Shown: in pieces, positions 54,802 to 63,563 of the stretch
Layout: each line of letters opens with the position of its first letter
Position numbering within the stretch: position 1 is the first letter of the stretch
From: SAR86 cluster bacterium
GTDB taxonomy: Bacteria > Pseudomonadota > Gammaproteobacteria > Magnimaribacterales > AG-339-G14
Direction: 5' to 3'
DNA length: 64,000 nucleotides
Assembly: GCA_023703675.1 (NCBI GenBank)
Contig: CP097974.1
Location: 519,288 to 583,287, forward strand
Program-made: the position numbers and the translations under genes
The notes under the pieces: generated by a model
What the model saw: the letters and a program-made list of their open reading frames with translations, nothing else
What the model was told of the DNA's origin: nothing
The model's database searches: none

Positions 54802-54996
54802 ATGCTTATCGAATTATTTGTTACAGCTTCTATTTCTCTCTTGTTGGCATTAATTTCTTTTTTGGCTCATGGAAGAATGACTTCTTATAATTTAGCTATA
54901 AGAACATTATCATTTTTAGTAGTTGTCTCTACTTTGTGGTGGACCTTTGGACTAAGTATTGTTTTTGAAGGGAATTCTGTAATGTTGAAATTCTAG
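54802..54996 (+). CDS. Small membrane protein, unknown
   Basis: A 64-residue protein with two hydrophobic segments (about 3-22 and 34-54) and a short basic loop (HGRMTSYN). It starts 4 nt after the PhyH stop and is followed 1 nt later by another small membrane gene. Position and composition support it; there is no known function. Confidence 0.5.
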   Translation: MLIELFVTASISLLLALISFLAHGRMTSYNLAIRTLSFLVVVSTLWWTFGLSIVFEGNSVMLKF

Positions 54997-54997
54997 A

Positions 54998-55168
54998 ATG
55001 TATTTTATTAATTGGATTATTTTATCGATTATTTATTATTTTGTTTTGAGACTTTACTTAAGTTCAAAGTATTACAAAGGGAGTAGAAGTAATATTCAAG
55101 AAGTTCTTTTAGCTATTGTATTTGGTTCCATTACTTCTACATTTATTATTTATGGATTTAATGTTTGA
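54998..55168 (+). CDS. 56-residue membrane protein, unknown
   Basis: A 56-residue protein (MYFINWIILSIIYYFVLRLYL ... SNIQEVLLAIVFGSI ... IIYGFNV), with two hydrophobic segments and a polar loop (SSKYYKGSRSN). It starts 1 nt after the preceding small gene and overlaps the TTG start of the sirtuin. The conserved tight spacing suggests it is translated. Confidence 0.45.
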   Translation: MYFINWIILSIIYYFVLRLYLSSKYYKGSRSNIQEVLLAIVFGSITSTFIIYGFNV

Positions 55169-55899
55169 TTGATATGCTCAAAGAATTTCTTAGAAATTCT
55201 GTTTATCCGGTTTTTTTCACTGGAGCAGGCATTAGCACCAATTCAGGAATACCAGATTTTAGAGGTCCTAAAGGATTTTGGAAAAACAATACGCCAATTT
55301 ATTTTCAGGATTTTATCGATTCAAAGATTTCAAGAATAAAGTATTGGGAACAAAGCATTAACTTTAAAAGCAATTTTGGTTCTTTTAAACCCAACGAGGG
55401 TCATTACGCAATCAGTAAAATTATACAAACGAAAGGGCAAGGCCATTGCATTACACAAAACGTTGATAATTTACATCAAGCTGGGGGGTTAGCAGATGAA
55501 AATGTGACGGAAATTCATGGCAATGCAACTTATGCAGTGTGCCTTGAATGTAAAGATAAATCTCAATTAGAAGAAATTCATAAAAGTTTTAAAAGAAATT
55601 CTGAACCGCCTTTATGTAAAAAATGTGGAGGTTATATAAAAACAGCTACAATTTCTTTCGGCCAGCCAATGCCTCTAATAGAAATGCAAAGGGCTCAAGA
55701 GGAAGCTTTTAAAGCCGATCTTTTTGTTGTGGTTGGTTCCTCTCTTGTGGTTTACCCAGCTGCATCATTACCCTTAATTGCAAAGGAAAATGGAGCTAAG
55801 TTTGTCATCATAAATAATGAGGAAACTGATTTTGATAATCTAGCAGACTTAGTTATAAATGATGATATTTCAAAAGTATTTAAGGAGGCGCTAAATTGA
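55165..55899 (+). CDS. Sirtuin-family NAD-dependent protein deacylase
   Basis: A 244-residue protein. The NAD-binding GAGISTNSGIPDFRG and TQNVDNLHQAGG, the catalytic His in EIHGNATYAVC and four zinc cysteines (CLEC, CKKC) are visible. It removes acyl groups from lysines. It may start at TTG 55165 (overlapping the previous stop) or at ATG 55174, which gives a more standard N-terminus. It resembles class II/III bacterial CobB-like proteins; the exact acyl preference is unknown. Confidence 0.9.
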   Translation: MIDMLKEFLRNSVYPVFFTGAGISTNSGIPDFRGPKGFWKNNTPIYFQDFIDSKISRIKYWEQSINFKSNFGSFKPNEGHYAISKIIQTKGQGHCITQNVDNLHQAGGLADENVTEIHGNATYAVCLECKDKSQLEEIHKSFKRNSEPPLCKKCGGYIKTATISFGQPMPLIEMQRAQEEAFKADLFVVVGSSLVVYPAASLPLIAKENGAKFVIINNEETDFDNLADLVINDDISKVFKEALN

Positions 55900-55935
55900 G
55901 AAGGATTTAAAGTTTTAGCTTCCTTTTAAAAGAAA

Positions 55936-56739
55936 TTAATTAAATGACTCAAAAAGACTATCTAATTCTTCTTTTTGATTCAAACTAAATTGTTTCAAAG
56001 CATCTATTAAAGGCATTGGAAGATAAGATGTTATTTGTTTTTCATAGAAGGGAAGTTTTTTAATCTTGTTAAACCAATTATTAATATGTGGGTGTGTAGA
56101 CTCACTGCAGTAATTCATGAGAGACAATTGCTCCCATCTCAAGACGTAAGGAAATACAGCTGCATCTGCTAATCCAAACTTTGATCCCGTAAACCAATCT
56201 GAATTTTTAAAATTTTCTTCCAATGAATCCATAAGGATTTTTGATTGTTTTAATCCTTCGATAACGCATTCTGCTTTAAGTCCATTTTCAATGAGATCTC
56301 TACGATTATTTCTTTTAATTAAATCTGGAATATCATTTATTTCTTTTTCTAATTCATCTTTAGGTTTTTGAATCAATATATTTCTAACCGCTATGCCATA
56401 GGTTATCGAGCCTCCATGAAGATGATACGCATCTGTTGTTTTTAACCAAAGGCGCATTGAATGAATCTCCTCTGCTGTAGAAGGCCTCGCAGATATTTCT
56501 GGAAATTCATCCTCAAGAAATTCTAAAATCAGGGACGATTCGATAAAAATTTTTCCCTTGTAGACCAATGTAGGCACGACATGATTAGGATTTATTTTTA
56601 CATAATCAGGATCGTGTTGTTCTCCTGCTTGTAGATCGATCAATTTAGATTCGTAGGCAAGGTCTTTTAATCCAAGTATTAGTCTTATTTTTTGTGAACA
56701 AGTTGAAGGACCGTTGTGGTAAAGAATCAAATCAGGCAT
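55936..56739 (-). CDS. Glutathione S-transferase family protein
   Basis: A 267-residue protein. The N-terminal thioredoxin-like domain has STCSQKIRLILGL (active-site Ser/Cys region), NPNHVVPTLVYKG with cis-proline, and IFIESSLILEFLED (glutathione-gamma-Glu contacts). A helical C-terminal domain follows, with FGLADAAVFPYVLRWE. It would conjugate or reduce electrophiles. It is longer than typical GSTs (about 200-220). It is convergent with the sirtuin and in the same direction as the downstream-placed ferritin-like gene. Confidence 0.87.
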   Translation of the reverse strand: MPDLILYHNGPSTCSQKIRLILGLKDLAYESKLIDLQAGEQHDPDYVKINPNHVVPTLVYKGKIFIESSLILEFLEDEFPEISARPSTAEEIHSMRLWLKTTDAYHLHGGSITYGIAVRNILIQKPKDELEKEINDIPDLIKRNNRRDLIENGLKAECVIEGLKQSKILMDSLEENFKNSDWFTGSKFGLADAAVFPYVLRWEQLSLMNYCSESTHPHINNWFNKIKKLPFYEKQITSYLPMPLIDALKQFSLNQKEELDSLFESFN

Positions 56740-56782
56740 GTCTAATTCTAAAGCTTATATTTATAAAAAACTAATAAGTATG

Positions 56783-57223
56783 TTAACTAAAATCTTTTAG
56801 CATTTTTCTAAGCTCAAGTTGATGTTGTTCCTCTTGACCAATTAAGTTCCTAGTATATTCTTCGAGATAAATTGATGATCCTTCAACAATCATTAATAGC
56901 TCTTTATACAAGTCTAACGCTGCCATCTCATGTTCTAAACTTTCTTCCAGAATCCCTTTAATACTATGATCATTTGTTTCTAGAATCTTAGAAATTTTTT
57001 GGCTTGGATGACCATCCAAACCGGTTAAAAATTCACCAGCAGTTTGTGCATGCGTAAGGGATTCGGAGGCTTGTTCTTGTAGAAATTGAACAATCGGAAT
57101 TCTATGAGGTCCAACCACCATCAAGGAAGAATGGGTGTATCTTACAACTCCTGCAAGTTCAAACTCCATAATTTGATTTAATACATCACAGACTTTTTCT
57201 TTGTTTAACTCTTTCAATTCCAT
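56783..57223 (-). CDS. Bacterioferritin-like diiron protein
   Basis: A 146-residue four-helix protein. The diiron ligands of the ferritin superfamily are visible: E22 in MEFELAGVVRY, Glu and His in LQEQASESLTHAQ, then LEHEMAALDLYKEL and GQEEQHQLELRKML. It stores iron or detoxifies it together with peroxide. It lacks a conserved heme-binding Met that I can pin down, so bacterioferritin versus Dps-like is left open. The upstream inverted repeat may be its iron-responsive operator. Confidence 0.85.
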   Translation of the reverse strand: MELKELNKEKVCDVLNQIMEFELAGVVRYTHSSLMVVGPHRIPIVQFLQEQASESLTHAQTAGEFLTGLDGHPSQKISKILETNDHSIKGILEESLEHEMAALDLYKELLMIVEGSSIYLEEYTRNLIGQEEQHQLELRKMLKDFS

Positions 57224-57276
57224 AAATAACCTCTTTTATTTACAGATTTTAAATCATTTTTCATAAAAAATATTTG

Positions 57277-57305
57277 ATGAGAATTGAGAAAACAATGATT
57301 CTCAT
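57277..57305. promoter_or_regulatory. ATGAGAAT-N13-ATTCTCAT inverted repeat, candidate iron (Fur-type) operator
   Basis: Two perfect 8-bp arms (57277-57284 and 57298-57305) separated by 13 bp lie in the divergent gap between the bacterioferritin-like gene and the MAPEG gene. The arms match the TGAGAAT/ATTCTCA halves common in gammaproteobacterial Fur sites, but the spacing is wider than in the classical 19-bp box. The position suits control of the ferritin-like gene. Confidence 0.45.
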
Positions 57306-57360
57306 TTACAAAAAACTCCTAAATTGAAATAATTAATTTATTAATCTCAAGGAGGGATTT

Positions 57361-57789
57361 ATGAGTACAGAAATTTTCTTACCAATTTTTTATATGCTGA
57401 TTTTAACTTCAGCTGTTTTTTTATTTAATACCATCATTAGATTTAAAGACGTTTTAATTGATAAAGGGCATAGAGGCTCTGAGTTATATGGATTATCTCT
57501 TCCTTCGTCAGCAAGCAACATAACTAAACAAGGGGATAGAAATTTAGTAAACCTTTTTGAATTCCCAATATTTTTTTATACGGTTTGCGTTTCGATTTAT
57601 ATAACCGGAAAAGTTGACGGTTATTTTGTCTTATTAGCTTATTGGTTTGTAGGCTTTAGAGTGTTGCATAGTCTTTATCACATTTTTATAAATGGATTCT
57701 TAGGAGCATTACCCATAAGAGCTTTATTTTTTGTTCCCAGTTGGGCAATAGTAGTGTGGATGTGGTTTAGATTTATTCAGATGCTTTGA
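57361..57789 (+). CDS. MAPEG-family membrane protein
   Basis: A 142-residue protein with four membrane segments, matching the eicosanoid/glutathione-linked MAPEG family. It has an N-terminal segment, a hydrophilic region with RNLVNLFEFPIFFY (the conserved EFP-like motif), then HSLYHIFINGFLGALPIRALFF. Family members include microsomal GST-like enzymes. A strong ribosome binding site (AAGGAGGG) precedes the ATG. Its 3' end overlaps the convergent membrane protein gene by 17 nt. Confidence 0.87.
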   Translation: MSTEIFLPIFYMLILTSAVFLFNTIIRFKDVLIDKGHRGSELYGLSLPSSASNITKQGDRNLVNLFEFPIFFYTVCVSIYITGKVDGYFVLLAYWFVGFRVLHSLYHIFINGFLGALPIRALFFVPSWAIVVWMWFRFIQML

Positions 57790-58462
57790 TTCCTCGAAAA
57801 ACAAAAAAGAGAGGATACGCAAGTATCACCATTTGAAAGTAGGATAAAAGGGTATTTATACTAATATTTATTAAATAAGGAATTTGAGTTGCTCCTTCAG
57901 ATATTAAAAAAGCTGATACGACGCTCAGTACTAAAAAGTAGGGCATTAATAGAATAAACCAATAAAAAAGCACGAGATATATAAACTTAATTTGGTTGCT
58001 CTTTGTAACGTTCCACGATTTATCAAGCGCCTCAGTTATAGAGGAGTTTTCGATGATCAAGTAGAAGGGCGCCAAGATTAATCTTGAAGCTAGATAAATT
58101 CCTGGAATCACGAAAAGAATTAGCCCAACTAAAGTGATTAAACTTAAAACTAGAGTCAGTAAAAATGCTTTAAAGAAAAGTTGAAAAGAAATTAAGTAGT
58201 AACCAATGGTTTCCTTAAGATTTTCTGATTTTAAGTCATTTACTAAAAGAACAGATAGAACCAAAATAAACGGATTCAAAAACATATTTGTAAAGATAAA
58301 AAAAATTGCTCCCCAAGAGAAAAAATTTTCATTATTTAACAAAATCTCACCAGTTGCAGTGCAAAGTCCAATTAGAATAAATACTGGAAAAGTTTTTAAG
58401 GTAAAAGAAACGAACGTGTTTGCGTAAAATTTAAAACCCTCAGAAACAAAAGAAAATGGCAT
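57773..58462 (-). CDS. YciC-like / glycerophosphodiester phosphodiesterase membrane-domain protein
   Basis: A 229-residue integral membrane protein with about six hydrophobic segments. The central motif FVIPGIYLASRLILAPFYLIIEN...SITEALDKSWNVTKSN matches the YciC/GPDPase membrane-domain group, whose function is not known. It is convergent with the MAPEG gene (17-nt overlap) and divergent from glutaredoxin. Confidence 0.75.
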   Translation of the reverse strand: MPFSFVSEGFKFYANTFVSFTLKTFPVFILIGLCTATGEILLNNENFFSWGAIFFIFTNMFLNPFILVLSVLLVNDLKSENLKETIGYYLISFQLFFKAFLLTLVLSLITLVGLILFVIPGIYLASRLILAPFYLIIENSSITEALDKSWNVTKSNQIKFIYLVLFYWFILLMPYFLVLSVVSAFLISEGATQIPYLINISINTLLSYFQMVILAYPLFFVFRGIKASE

Positions 58463-58493
58463 AATGTGTATTTTATAACTTAAGTGAAAAATT

Positions 58494-58709
58494 ATGATAG
58501 AAATTTGGTCAAAACCTCAATGTCCTTTTTGCGATAAAGCTGAAAATCTTTGCATACAAAAAGATCTAGAGTATAAAAAATACATGCTAGACGTTGATTT
58601 CACTAGAGATGAATTCATGCAAAAATTTCCTACCGCAAGAACTTTCCCTCAAATATTAGTTGATGGAGATTTAGTTGGTGGTTATACAGAGTTTGCTGCA
58701 ACCTTTTAA
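58494..58709 (+). CDS. Glutaredoxin (GrxC-like)
   Basis: A 71-residue protein with a thioredoxin fold. The dithiol active site CPFC is at residues 10-13, followed by the cis-Pro ARTFPQILVDG and GGYTEF. It is short, ending right after the last core strand and helix, so the final helix of GrxC may be missing. It reduces disulfides with glutathione. It is convergent with the trypsin-like autotransporter. Confidence 0.92.
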   Translation: MIEIWSKPQCPFCDKAENLCIQKDLEYKKYMLDVDFTRDEFMQKFPTARTFPQILVDGDLVGGYTEFAATF

Positions 58710-58714
58710 AGGAT

Positions 58715-61453
58715 TTATTGCAAGTTTACTTTTACACCGATAGCAAAGTTACTGAGAGTGTTTGAAAGGTTGATTCCGAACCCGTAATCTACTCGATCGG
58801 CTCTGTATATTAATTCTGCTGCAACTTGAAACAAGTCCTCAAAAGAATCTTCAATATTTATTTGGAAACTCCCTAAGTTTTTATCAATATAAGAGTTTCT
58901 GCTACCTAAAGAATTTGTAAAATTTAAATTTAAAGAAGAAGTAAAAAATAAATTTGGAGAATTAAATATATTTTCTTTATAGGAATAAGCTGAAAAACCT
59001 ATTCCAAGAAAGATATTATCAATTGATTCATAAGTTATATCTAAACCATTAGGGTGATTATTTTCGGAAAAGCCAGGTGCATCCAGATTGTTTACTGAAA
59101 AGCTAAAAACTGATTTATAGCTCCATCCATTATCTTCATTTTCTCTTAAATTAGATTTTCTTGAATAGTCGAAAGTGAATGACGTTAAGGATAAATCATA
59201 ATTATTAACTAAGTAGATATTATTTAATCCAGAAGTGGTTATGTTTTGAAATGTTCTTGATCTAATTTCCTCTACATCAGCATTTGTGTGAATCAAATTG
59301 ATTGAAAAATCATTGAATTTTCCAAATAAATATTTTCCAAAAAAAGAAATATTATCACTTTCAAATTCTACTAGACCGCTCGAGTCCGTTTGGTCAATAT
59401 TTATTCCTAGTAAAAAGGGATTTATTCCAAAGGATAAAAACATACTTTTAGAATTTGCTTCATTCATATTTGATTGGTTTATATTTTTATAAGAAATATT
59501 GCTAGAGAAACTATCCGTGTTAACTTTTTCTAAATTATTTTTTAAAAAAATAAAGTTAGTTAGTTCAGCGCCTATTGAATGATTTAAATTTGGAGCAAAG
59601 AAACTAAGACCATTATTCAAATTATTAAGATTTTTGCTTAAATTAATTTCATCCAATAAACTTTGGATGTTATTTTTCAAAGACAAATTACTACCTTCGA
59701 TACTAGAAATATTATTCAACTGTTTGGCTACTTCTATATTGGCAGGACCATCGGCTAAAGTTAAGTAATTAGGATTCGAATAAGTAAAACTTTTTTTATC
59801 AGTAGATAATTCAGCGGCAAGATAACCAGCAATTCTATTAGTGTCATTAAAAATTAAATTATTAAAAGTTCCAATAATGTTTGAAGATTGCAAAAAATCA
59901 ACTTTAAGTCCTTTTTTAAAAAAGTTAGATCCATCTTGAAGAGGCTTAATTGTCAGGGTTCCAGATAAAGAAATTTGTCCATCTACAATTAACAAATCAG
60001 AAGAACCTAATGGGTTATGTTCAACAATTAATTCTGAATTTTCGTCAAAAGTAGTATTTCCATTAATTTTTAAAGTTCCAATACTATTGCCTGGATTTAT
60101 TTTTGAACTATTTAATTTAAGCTCTTTAGTATTAATTTGTCCTATTCCAGAAAGAACGCTTTGATTGTTTAAAATTACTTCTCCGGTTAAATTAGAAATA
60201 GTTCCATCGCCAATAGTCGATAAACCCGTCGTTGAGGAAGACCCAAAATTTATTACTAGTTCACTAGAATTAGAATTTAGATTTCCTGATAGAGTTAGAT
60301 TATTATTTAGAATTAATTTTCCATTGCTTGAAAGAAACACGTTGTCAGCAATTGATATGGAGTCAAGAGTTACAGTATCCGAAATATTTGCGTTGTAGTA
60401 TTTTTTGCTGGTCTTATGAAAACTTGAATAACATTCGTAACCGCTGCACGAAGAATTTGAAGATCCAGAGGCGCTCATTGAAAAAGGGAGTTTATTAAAA
60501 CCTAATTGATTTAATGAGTAGGAACCATCTCCACTAGAGCTTACAACTTGTAAAGGTAAATTTGTATTGATCCAGTCAAGTAAATCGTAAGAGGAGCTAA
60601 AAAAAGCATTACTGTCATATATTCCGTGGTTTGAGCCAGGTGTATTCCCGCAACAAGTTGCTCCAAGCAATACATATTCAATAGTTGAATTGGACTCATC
60701 GATTAAAAAAATTGGACCACCGCTATCGCCTCTACCGACAAATCCTTCCTTAGGTAAAAAATCGCTAGAATCTTCTTTATCAAATTTTATGCTTAAAGAG
60801 TTTATAGATTCACCGGTATCTATAAAAACACCTGAAATTTTATTCTCAGCTGATCTTCTTTTGTAATCGGCTAAATTTTCATCAGCTGGATTATCATAAT
60901 CGTATCCACTGCTTCCATAACCAATTATTCCATAACCAACTATTGCCACTTTATCTCCAACTTTCGGAGTCGAATTTGGTAAAGATGGAAAAGAATCCAA
61001 ATATATCGGTGTATCCAACGACATGATAGTTAAGTCGTATGCGGAACCACCTCTGCCTCCATTTTCAAAATATTTTTCATTGAAAATATTACTTCCAGCA
61101 GTAACAGCTTTGTCCGGTCTAATCGTTGCAAGATTTCCGTATAGAGGTTGAGAAGCATCTCTTAAATCATTGCCGAGCATAAAAACAGAATTATATGTAG
61201 TTCCATTGGTAGATGTCTCAGGTATGCAGTGAGCTGCAGAAATAACGGTTCTGGGATTTATTAATGTAGCACTACATGACGATATGGCATTCTCGCCATA
61301 ATAAATAACATTAAGACCTACATATGGAAATTCGTTGTCAGAATTAAATGTGGTTTTAACATCTCCCATGGAATCATTGAAAATTATTGCTAGAGAAAAA
61401 TTACAATTTAAAATAGCAAAAATAATAAGAATTTTATTTGTTATCTTTTTCAT
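58715..61453 (-). CDS. Trypsin-like (S1) autotransporter protein
   Basis: A 912-residue protein with signal peptide (about 22 residues), then a chymotrypsin-fold peptidase at about 40-295. The histidine is in SAAHC, the aspartate in YDLTIMSL, and the serine in GRGDSGGP. After a Ser/Asn-rich passenger (about 300-600) with autotransporter-type beta repeats (NNLTLSGNLNSN, LSGIGQINTKEL, GNSIGTLKING), a beta-barrel of about 270 residues ends in FAIGVKVNLQ. It would be displayed or released at the cell surface to cut proteins. Its ATG lies 20 nt inside the ptrB 3' end. An S1 peptidase joined to this barrel is uncommon; most described autotransporter proteases are subtilisin-like or SPATE. Confidence 0.85.
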   Translation of the reverse strand: MKKITNKILIIFAILNCNFSLAIIFNDSMGDVKTTFNSDNEFPYVGLNVIYYGENAISSCSATLINPRTVISAAHCIPETSTNGTTYNSVFMLGNDLRDASQPLYGNLATIRPDKAVTAGSNIFNEKYFENGGRGGSAYDLTIMSLDTPIYLDSFPSLPNSTPKVGDKVAIVGYGIIGYGSSGYDYDNPADENLADYKRRSAENKISGVFIDTGESINSLSIKFDKEDSSDFLPKEGFVGRGDSGGPIFLIDESNSTIEYVLLGATCCGNTPGSNHGIYDSNAFFSSSYDLLDWINTNLPLQVVSSSGDGSYSLNQLGFNKLPFSMSASGSSNSSCSGYECYSSFHKTSKKYYNANISDTVTLDSISIADNVFLSSNGKLILNNNLTLSGNLNSNSSELVINFGSSSTTGLSTIGDGTISNLTGEVILNNQSVLSGIGQINTKELKLNSSKINPGNSIGTLKINGNTTFDENSELIVEHNPLGSSDLLIVDGQISLSGTLTIKPLQDGSNFFKKGLKVDFLQSSNIIGTFNNLIFNDTNRIAGYLAAELSTDKKSFTYSNPNYLTLADGPANIEVAKQLNNISSIEGSNLSLKNNIQSLLDEINLSKNLNNLNNGLSFFAPNLNHSIGAELTNFIFLKNNLEKVNTDSFSSNISYKNINQSNMNEANSKSMFLSFGINPFLLGINIDQTDSSGLVEFESDNISFFGKYLFGKFNDFSINLIHTNADVEEIRSRTFQNITTSGLNNIYLVNNYDLSLTSFTFDYSRKSNLRENEDNGWSYKSVFSFSVNNLDAPGFSENNHPNGLDITYESIDNIFLGIGFSAYSYKENIFNSPNLFFTSSLNLNFTNSLGSRNSYIDKNLGSFQINIEDSFEDLFQVAAELIYRADRVDYGFGINLSNTLSNFAIGVKVNLQ

Positions 61454-63473
61454 ACAATTTCAAGAAGAAAGCATTGTCTTGAGCAGATTCTTCAAGTGCA
61501 TTAAGCCTTCCACTCTTTCCAGCATGACCGCCTATAAGATTCATCTTCATGATTATAGGGTTTTCTGATGAGCTGTTCTCTCTTAATTTGGGGACATACT
61601 TTGCCGGCTCATAATATTGAACTTGAGAATCAAATAAACTACTTGTAACAAAAACAGTAGGGTAATTTTGCTTTTTTATATTGTCGTATGGCGAATAAGA
61701 CTTTATGTAGTCGTATTCTTCTTTATTTTTTGGATTTCCCCATTCTTTGTATTCAAAAGTAGTCAATGGAATTGATTCATCGGACATCGTGGTCAATACG
61801 TCGACGAAGGGAACAGCAGAAATTATTCCTTTATATAGTTCTGGCTCATAATTAATTACAGCTCCCATGAGTAATCCTCCAGCACTTCCGCCTAAAGCAA
61901 AAATATTTTTTGGATCTCCAATGCCTTTTTGAGTTAATCCTTTTGTGGAATCAATAAAATCATAAAAAGTATTTTTTTTCTTGAACATCTTCCCATCCTC
62001 ATACCACTGACGGCCCATTTCTGAGCCTCCTCTAATATGTGAAATACAAAAAATAAATCCTCTGTTCAGTAGCGGTAGCATAGTTTTTCTAAAACTTGCA
62101 TCAATAATGCTTCCATAAGAACCATAACCGTACATTAGGATAGGGGCTTTTTTTAAATCTATACCTTTTTTATAAACTAAAGAATTAGGAACTTTTATTC
62201 CATCTCTCGAAATAATCTTTTCTCTTTTTATTTCAAAAAGATTTTCATCAAAATTCAAAACTTCTGACCGCCAAATTTCCTTTTTTTCAAAAGTTTTTAG
62301 ATTCAGAGAAAATACCGAACTCGGTTTTCTTAGGCTGGTATAACCGAACAAAAATTCATCAGAATCGTATTTTGGGTTTGCTGAGATATAACAACTATAG
62401 GCTTCATCGGGAAAATCTATTAGATCTTGAGATAAATCCTCCACATTAAGTTTAAGAATTTTCGGCAATCCATCTTCTCTAATGTCCAGAAAGATCAAAC
62501 CTGGAAAACAAACAAAATCTTCCAATAATATTTGATCATTGTGCTCAAGAACTATTTTCCAATCAGAATAATTACCAAAATTTTCTTTTTTAAAATTCAA
62601 AAGACAAAAATTTATGCGATCATTTTTATTGGATAAAGCATAGAAAGATTCAGGTGTATCTTCTACATAATATAAATGCTTATCAGACCTTTCTAGAAGA
62701 CATTTAGGCTCTTCTAGAATATTTTCAAGATCAATGATCCATATTTCATTAGATTCAGTCTTGCTTGAATTGATATAAATATAGCGGTCGGTGCGTGATT
62801 TTGAAATTGATAAATTGAATTGATCATCTAATTCCTCATAAATAAGAAAATCATCCTTTTGGGACTCGCCAAGTTTGTGACGAAAAACTTTGTTGGAAAT
62901 AAGAGTTTTGGGATCTTTCAGTGCGTAATAAATGTATTCATCATTCCCCCAGGAAATATTACCGGAAGTATTTTGTAATTCATCGATAAGTAAACTATCG
63001 GACCTTAGATCTTTAAATTTAACGGTATATTCTCGTCTTCCGTTTTTGTCTTCACCATAAGCAATTATATTGTTGTTTGGGGAGGGCGAAACACCAGAAA
63101 TTTGATAGTAATCTAAATCTTTTCCTAGTTCATTAACATTTAATATTTCTTCTTCTACAGTTTCTTTTTCACGAAAATAAACAGGATATTGTTCGTCTGA
63201 CTTCATTTTTGAAAAATAATAAAAATCATTTTTCTTAATCTTAAGAGAAATTTCTTCTTTGGGTATTGAGTTAACTAATTCGTCATATATTTCTTTCCTG
63301 TAATCAACTCCATTAACAAACCACTCTTCGCAGTATTTATTTTCTTCTTCAAGATAACTCAATATTTCTGGATTTTTTCTAGTATCGTCTCTTAACCAAT
63401 AATAATTATCAGTTCTTAAATCTTCATGAGCTTCAAGAATTTTAGGTATTTTCTTTGGTTTGGGTGCTGGCAT
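61434..63473 (-). CDS. ptrB: Oligopeptidase B (S9A prolyl-oligopeptidase family)
   Basis: A 679-residue protein with a seven-blade beta-propeller N-terminal part (to about 400) and an alpha/beta hydrolase C-terminal part. It has the catalytic serine in LGGSAGG (about residue 528), Asp in SLFDSQV and His in GGHAGKSG. It cleaves short peptides after Arg or Lys. It has no signal peptide. It overlaps the trypsin-like autotransporter start by 20 nt, so two proteolytic genes are coupled: one extracytoplasmic endopeptidase, one cytoplasmic or periplasmic oligopeptidase. Confidence 0.93.
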   Translation of the reverse strand: MPAPKPKKIPKILEAHEDLRTDNYYWLRDDTRKNPEILSYLEEENKYCEEWFVNGVDYRKEIYDELVNSIPKEEISLKIKKNDFYYFSKMKSDEQYPVYFREKETVEEEILNVNELGKDLDYYQISGVSPSPNNNIIAYGEDKNGRREYTVKFKDLRSDSLLIDELQNTSGNISWGNDEYIYYALKDPKTLISNKVFRHKLGESQKDDFLIYEELDDQFNLSISKSRTDRYIYINSSKTESNEIWIIDLENILEEPKCLLERSDKHLYYVEDTPESFYALSNKNDRINFCLLNFKKENFGNYSDWKIVLEHNDQILLEDFVCFPGLIFLDIREDGLPKILKLNVEDLSQDLIDFPDEAYSCYISANPKYDSDEFLFGYTSLRKPSSVFSLNLKTFEKKEIWRSEVLNFDENLFEIKREKIISRDGIKVPNSLVYKKGIDLKKAPILMYGYGSYGSIIDASFRKTMLPLLNRGFIFCISHIRGGSEMGRQWYEDGKMFKKKNTFYDFIDSTKGLTQKGIGDPKNIFALGGSAGGLLMGAVINYEPELYKGIISAVPFVDVLTTMSDESIPLTTFEYKEWGNPKNKEEYDYIKSYSPYDNIKKQNYPTVFVTSSLFDSQVQYYEPAKYVPKLRENSSSENPIIMKMNLIGGHAGKSGRLNALEESAQDNAFFLKLYEKDNK

Positions 63474-63563
63474 TTTTTTTATAATAACTTAATTATTGCA
63501 AAAACATTTTATTCAAATATATTAACTATCAAATACATCTTAGCAATTTCTATAAATCTATAA

